The notes under the pieces: generated by a model | Told to the model about the DNA's origin: nothing | The model's database searches: none | What the model saw: only the letters and a program-made list of their open reading frames with translations | Made by a program: the position numbers and the translations under genes | Assembly: GCA_026985435.1 (NCBI GenBank) | Contig: JALSQL010000085.1 | Location: 1 to 10,294 of the forward strand | Length of the DNA: 10,294 nt | Direction: 5' to 3' | Source of the DNA: Acidilobaceae archaeon | GTDB lineage: Archaea; Thermoproteota; Thermoprotei_A; Sulfolobales; Acidilobaceae | In this document: one piece after another, positions 7,100 through 10,294 of the stretch | How positions within the stretch are numbered: position 1 is the first letter of the stretch | How the letters are laid out: each line of letters begins with the position of its first letter

Positions 7100-8825
7100 G
7101 CGGTTCCTCGCCGAGACGCTCCGCCACCGGAGGCTGCTGGCCCTGGTGGCGGCGACGATAGCCGGGTCTAGCCTGGCGAACCTGGCGGCGCCCTACCTCC
7201 TCAAGGTGGCGATAGACCAGTACATAGTCCCCGGGAGGCTGGGGGAGCTCCCCAGGGTGGCGGGCCTCTACCTCGCAGCGCTCGTGGCCCAGTGGGGCTT
7301 CGCGGCGGCGAGGAACTGGTACATAAACGTGTTCGGCCAGAGTGTCCTCTACGACCTGAGGTCGAGGCTCCTCGAGAGGAGCCTAAGGGCCAGGATGGAC
7401 TTCTACAGGCGCCACCGCACCGGCGACCTGGTCTCGAGGATAATAAACGACACCAGCTACGTTAACGACGTCCTCGTCTCCGGCATACTTGGGGGCCTCG
7501 GGGACCTCGTGAGCCTGGCTGGGATACTCGCGGCGATGTTCATGCTAAACGCCCGGCTGGCGCTGGTGGCGCTCGCCACGATCCCCCTCATGGCTGCGAT
7601 AGCCCGGGGTTTCGGGGGAAGACTGAGGGCAGCCTGGAGGCGCACCAGGGCCGCCCTCGCCGGGGTATCCAGCGTGGTGGAGGAGACCGTCTCCGGCATC
7701 GAGACCGTGAAGGCCTTCGGCGTGGAGGGCGACGCTGAGAGGAGGTTCCTAGACGCGAGCCTCACAACCATGAGGGCGTACCTGAGGGTCGCAGTGTACA
7801 TGGGGCTCTTCTGGCCCCTCATGAACCTCTCGAGCACCGCCTCCCTGGCAATAGTGGCCGCGGCGGGGGCCTACATGGTCAAGGCGGGGGCCGCCAGCAT
7901 AGGGGTCGTCGTGGCGTTCATACAGTACGTGCAGAGGTTCCGGGGGCCCATAAACAACGTAGTCAGCATGTACGACAACCTCCAGGCGGCGCTGGCGAGC
8001 CTCGAGAGGATATACGAGGTAATAGACGCCGAGGAGGAGGACGACTCCGGCGTGGAGATAGGCAGGGTGGAGGGCAGGATAGAGTACTGGGGGGTATGGT
8101 TCAGCTACGAGCCCGGGAGGCCGGTCCTGCGGGGCGTAACCTTCAGGGTTAACCCCGGCGAGACCGTGGCGATAGTCGGCGAGACCGGCGCCGGGAAGAC
8201 CACCATAGCGAGCCTCCTCCTGCGCTTCTACGACCCCGAGAGGGGCGAGATACTGGTGGACGGCGTTGACACGAGGAGGATAAGGAGGAGCAGCCTGAGG
8301 GCCAGGGTGAGCTACGTGCCACAGGAGACCTACCTCTTCCCCGGCACGGTCATGGAGAACATACTCATAGCCAGGCCCGGCGCCACACCCGAGGACGTGG
8401 TGCGCGTGTGCAGGCAGCTCGGCATCCACGACTACATAGAGAGGCTGCCCGACGGCTACAACACGAGCGTGGGGGAGGCGGGGAAGAGGCTCTCGGCGGG
8501 GGAGAGGCAGCTGATAGCGATAGCCAGGGCGATGCTCCGCGACCCCGACGTTGTGGTGCTAGACGAGGCCCTCTCAAGCGTCGACCCGGCGACCGAGGAC
8601 CTCGTGAGGAGGGCGATGGGGAGGCTTATGGAGGGCAGGACGAGCATAGTGATAGCCCACAGGCTCCGAGCCGCCAGGGACGCCGACAGGATAGTGGTAG
8701 TCGAGGGCGGCAGGGTCGTCGAGGAGGGCACCTTCGGGGAGCTCATGGCCAAGAGGGGGCGCTTCTACCGCCTCTACACCACGCAGGAGGAGTGGGCCAC
8801 GCCAGCGGCCCCCAGCACGAGCTAA
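7068..8825 (+). CDS. ABC exporter half-transporter, catalytic subunit (heterodimer subunit 2)
   Basis: The 585-residue product has a six-helix membrane domain (about 1-315) with DFYRRHRTGDLVSRIINDT (111-129) at the coupling-helix region, then a nucleotide-binding domain. Walker A is GETGAGKT (371-378), the Q-loop Gln is Q419, Walker B is VVVLDE (495-500) with catalytic Glu500, and the switch His is H531 in IVIAHRL, so hydrolytic residues are complete. The signature is LSAGE (475-479) rather than LSGGQ. This is the complement of subunit 1: the good Walker residues here face the good LSGGQ there, while the poor LSAGE here faces the poor Walker B there. The GTG start has a GGGGTG ribosome site seven bases upstream and overlaps the preceding gene by 32 bases, which implies coupled synthesis. 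The gene ends with TAA followed directly by an in-frame TAG. Confidence 0.9.
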   Translation: MAGRSSLGLLRRFLAETLRHRRLLALVAATIAGSSLANLAAPYLLKVAIDQYIVPGRLGELPRVAGLYLAALVAQWGFAAARNWYINVFGQSVLYDLRSRLLERSLRARMDFYRRHRTGDLVSRIINDTSYVNDVLVSGILGGLGDLVSLAGILAAMFMLNARLALVALATIPLMAAIARGFGGRLRAAWRRTRAALAGVSSVVEETVSGIETVKAFGVEGDAERRFLDASLTTMRAYLRVAVYMGLFWPLMNLSSTASLAIVAAAGAYMVKAGAASIGVVVAFIQYVQRFRGPINNVVSMYDNLQAALASLERIYEVIDAEEEDDSGVEIGRVEGRIEYWGVWFSYEPGRPVLRGVTFRVNPGETVAIVGETGAGKTTIASLLLRFYDPERGEILVDGVDTRRIRRSSLRARVSYVPQETYLFPGTVMENILIARPGATPEDVVRVCRQLGIHDYIERLPDGYNTSVGEAGKRLSAGERQLIAIARAMLRDPDVVVLDEALSSVDPATEDLVRRAMGRLMEGRTSIVIAHRLRAARDADRIVVVEGGRVVEEGTFGELMAKRGRFYRLYTTQEEWATPAAPSTS

Positions 8826-8828
8826 TAG

Positions 8829-8843
8829 GGCCCCCGGAGGGCC
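8829..8843 (+). other. Short hairpin after the exporter operon
   Basis: GGCCC and GGGCC can form a 5-bp stem with a 5-base loop just after the stop codons. No T run follows, so this is a weak terminator candidate and may be chance in G/C-rich DNA. Confidence 0.2.
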
Positions 8844-8869
8844 AGCCCCTAGCGCCCCCCAGGCCCCCC

Positions 8870-8875
8870 ATTATA
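8870..8875 (+). promoter_or_regulatory. TATA box for the small gene and MinD-type ATPases
   Basis: ATTATA is one of two AT-rich spots in this gap; the other is GCTATATGG at 8886-8894. From 8870 initiation would fall near 8899, giving a nearly leaderless transcript for GTG 8904 or a short leader for GTG 8916 or TTG 8925. No other promoter-like element precedes the ATPase genes. Confidence 0.45.
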
Positions 8876-8903
8876 GCCGCTGCACGCTATATGGAGGGGG
8901 GCC

Positions 8904-9335
8904 GTGCCGGGCGGGGTGCCAGCCTTGGCGGCCGTCGATGGGAGGAGCCTGCTCGCGTACATACTATCCAGGAGGGGGTGCACGCACCCCTTCATAGCCA
9001 GCAGGGTCGCCCTGCTGGCGGAGCTCCGCTACATGGAGGCCCGCGGCGCCCGGCTGAGCGACCTGGAGTATGTCGGCGGCCCGGGCACCTTCTACATAGA
9101 GGGATTGAAGGAGCTCATAGAGGGTGACAGGTGCTTCGAGAAGGTGGAGGGCGACCCGGCCACCGGCAGGAGGGGGTGCATCCGCTACACATGCGAGCCC
9201 CCCAGCCTCCCGCCCGAGGCGGCGGAGGCTGTGGAGGCCGCCCTACGGGAGGCCGCCAGGCTGGGTGAGATGGAGCTCCACAGGCTCGTCCTAGAGCACC
9301 CGCTCTACCCTAGGGTGGTCAGAGGCGGGGTGTAG
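8904..9335 (+). CDS. Uncharacterised 143-aa protein, first gene of the Fe-S ATPase cluster
   Basis: I do not recognise this protein with certainty. It is soluble, with no membrane segment or signal peptide. Residues about 27-48 (THPFIASRVALLAELRYMEARG) and 61-73 (TFYIEGLKELIEG) look helical; 105-129 is a charged, probably amphipathic helix, and the end is HPLYPRVV. Four cysteines (C26, C77, C92, C97) are dispersed, with no CxxC. The helical pattern with a tyrosine/glycine turn (YVGGPGTFY, 56-64) faintly recalls Panacea/SocA-like (DUF4065) domains, but this is a guess. GTG 8904 has GGAGG six bases upstream; in-frame GTG 8916 and TTG 8925 are alternatives that remove only four or seven residues. 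Five bases separate its stop from the ATPase gene, and that gene's ribosome site lies inside this one, so joint expression and a role linked to the Fe-S ATPases are likely. Confidence 0.75.
   Translation: MPGGVPALAAVDGRSLLAYILSRRGCTHPFIASRVALLAELRYMEARGARLSDLEYVGGPGTFYIEGLKELIEGDRCFEKVEGDPATGRRGCIRYTCEPPSLPPEAAEAVEAALREAARLGEMELHRLVLEHPLYPRVVRGGV
9327..9332 (+). promoter_or_regulatory. Ribosome binding site for the TTG start at 9341
   Basis: GGGGTG sits within the last codons of the small upstream gene, eight bases before TTG 9341. It supports TTG as the start, since no ATG or GTG lies before the Walker A motif. Confidence 0.55.
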
Positions 9336-9340
9336 CAGGG

Positions 9341-10252
9341 TTGGCCCCGGCGGTCGTCGGGGTTACCGGGGGGAAGGGCGGGACGGGCAAGAGCTTCGTC
9401 GCCACCAACCTGGCGGTGCTCCTCTCGAGGGAGGCGAGCCTGGTCCTCGCCGACCTAGACGTGGAGGCTCCGAACGACCACATACTTCTGGGGCTCGAGA
9501 GGCTGGAGGGGGAGGAGCCCATAGCCATCTTCTTCCCCCTGATAGACTACTCCAAGTGTACAGCCTGCGGCGCCTGCGCCAAGGTCTGCGACACGGGCGC
9601 CATAGTGATGGCCAGGGGGAGGCCACCCATGGTGTTCCCCCGCCTCTGCAGCGGCTGCAAGGCGTGCCTCTACGTCTGCCCCTACGATGCCATAAGCCCC
9701 GAGGGTCGCAGGGTGGTGGGCTACACCTACAGCACCCCCGTGGGGCGGGGCGGCGGCTTCCGGCTCGTGACCGGGGTGCTCCGGGAGGGCGAGGAGCACA
9801 CCCCGCCAGCGGTGGTGGCCGCTAAGAGGAGGGCCCTCCGAGAGGCTGAGGGCTCCGAGCTCCTGCTCGTGGACACGGGGGCCGGGAGCGGCAACTCGAT
9901 AACCGCCGCCCTCCAGTATGCGGGGCTCGTGGTGGCGGTGACGGAGCCCACGCCGCTGGGCCTCCACGACCTGAGGGCGATACTCGAGATAGCCCAGGGC
10001 CTGGGGGCCCGTGTGTGGGTCGCGATAAACAGGGCGGGCATAGGCGACGACGCGCCTCACGAGCGCCTGGCGAGAGAGTACGGCGCCGAGCTCGTCGCCA
10101 GGATACCCTACGACCCCGCCGCTGTGAAGGCATACGCCCGCGGGGAGCCTGTGGTCGAGGCGTGCCCAGAGTGCCCCTCCAGCCGGGCGCTGGGCGAGCT
10201 GGCCGAGGCCCTGGCCGGCGCCCTGGGGAGCCTGGGGGTGGAGGCGGCTTGA
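9341..10252 (+). CDS. MinD-superfamily ATPase with inserted two-cluster ferredoxin domain
   Basis: This 303-residue soluble protein is a deviant-Walker P-loop ATPase. GGKGGTGKS (10-18) has both the signature Lys12 and P-loop Lys17; DLDVEAPN (38-45) is switch I; DTGAG (178-182) is switch II; TEPTPLGLHDL (201-211) is typical of this subfamily. Between them a ferredoxin-like insert (about 66-120) carries two CxxCxxCxxxC motifs: C73, C76, C79, C83 and C103, C106, C109, C113, the latter followed by Pro, enough for two [4Fe-4S] clusters. Such proteins usually occur as tandem pairs in anaerobic archaea and bacteria and are thought to assist metal-cluster or redox enzyme maturation; none of that is shown here. 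An additional CPEC (C275-C278) near the end is unusual. The start is TTG 9341. The stop overlaps the start of a second, related ATPase (TTGA). Confidence 0.88.
   Translation: MAPAVVGVTGGKGGTGKSFVATNLAVLLSREASLVLADLDVEAPNDHILLGLERLEGEEPIAIFFPLIDYSKCTACGACAKVCDTGAIVMARGRPPMVFPRLCSGCKACLYVCPYDAISPEGRRVVGYTYSTPVGRGGGFRLVTGVLREGEEHTPPAVVAAKRRALREAEGSELLLVDTGAGSGNSITAALQYAGLVVAVTEPTPLGLHDLRAILEIAQGLGARVWVAINRAGIGDDAPHERLAREYGAELVARIPYDPAAVKAYARGEPVVEACPECPSSRALGELAEALAGALGSLGVEAA
10235..10240 (+). promoter_or_regulatory. Ribosome binding site for the downstream ATPase
   Basis: GGGGTG lies eight bases before TTG 10249, inside the end of the preceding ATPase gene, which supports that TTG as a real start. 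Confidence 0.5.
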
Positions 10253-10294
10253 AGGGCGTCGTGGAGCTTGTCGTCGCGAGCGGCAAGGGGGGCG
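10249..10294 (+). CDS. Second MinD-type ATPase, only the first 15 codons present
   Basis: TTG at 10249 overlaps the preceding stop (TTGA). The visible residues, MKGVVELVVASGKGG, place a first beta strand directly before SGKGG, the beginning of a deviant Walker A motif with its signature lysine; the P-loop lysine lies beyond the edge. Position, spacing and motif match the second member of a tandem MinD-ferredoxin ATPase pair. Whether it carries its own ferredoxin insert cannot be seen. Confidence 0.75.
   Translation, partial: MKGVVELVVASGKGG

Noticed and set aside
7749..8429. Minus-strand open frame opposite exporter subunit 2
   Set aside because: Shadow of the NBD coding sequence, with biased composition and no domain.
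8891..8903. ATG at 8891 as a start for a gene after the exporter
   Set aside because: It is in a different frame from the 143-aa protein and opens a Gly/Arg-rich frame with no sign of being a protein.
8408..9127. Plus-strand frame bridging exporter subunit 2 and the small gene
   Set aside because: Out of frame with both real genes, Arg/Gly/Gln-rich, crosses the intergenic promoter region.
1..10294. CRISPR array, tRNA, rRNA, insertion sequence or defence system
   Set aside because: No regularly spaced direct repeats, cloverleaf-like segments, transposase motifs or nuclease-helicase modules were seen; nearly all sequence is accounted for by housekeeping-type genes.

Overview
The window most likely comes from a hyperthermophilic crenarchaeote, probably Desulfurococcales-like. 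The grounds are GC-rich DNA (about two thirds by eye), heavy use of AGG for Arg and ATA for Ile, TATA-type promoters, GGGGTG-like ribosome sites, and initiation of every gene at GTG or TTG. The lineage is inferred; no marker gene is present.

Layout. Minus strand, 1-1434: a polyprenol (dolichol) kinase-like membrane protein followed by an SfsA-family protein that runs off the left edge. A compact divergent promoter region (1435-1517) contains one near-symmetric TATA box and an operator-like palindrome. Plus strand, 1518-5258: a polyamine-type ABC importer, ordered binding protein, ATPase, permease, permease. The ATPase-permease part has its own TATA box at 2651. Plus strand, 5312-8825: two overlapping genes for the halves of a heterodimeric ABC exporter, behind a TATA box at 5264. 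The first half has a degenerate ATP site and the second a degenerate signature motif, so they should form one competent and one non-hydrolysing site. Plus strand, 8904-10294: an unrecognised 143-aa protein, a MinD-type ATPase with an inserted two-cluster ferredoxin domain, and the first codons of a second MinD-type ATPase cut by the right edge. These three genes are tightly packed and probably co-transcribed.

How the genes work together. The binding protein, anchored outside the membrane, should deliver a polyamine-like cation to the two-permease channel driven by the PotA-like ATPase. The exporter pair is a separate transcription unit of unknown substrate. The last cluster looks like the paired Fe-S MinD ATPases found in many anaerobic archaea, thought to serve metal-cluster or redox-related maturation, here with a small partner of unknown function. 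The minus-strand pair links lipid-carrier phosphorylation with an SfsA protein of unclear role.

I found no tRNA, rRNA, CRISPR array, insertion sequence or phage gene. There is no gene-free stretch longer than about 85 bases. Most of the window is ordinary conserved archaeal content. The best candidates for something less described are the 143-aa protein with its Fe-S ATPase neighbours and the extra C-terminal CxxC of the first ATPase.
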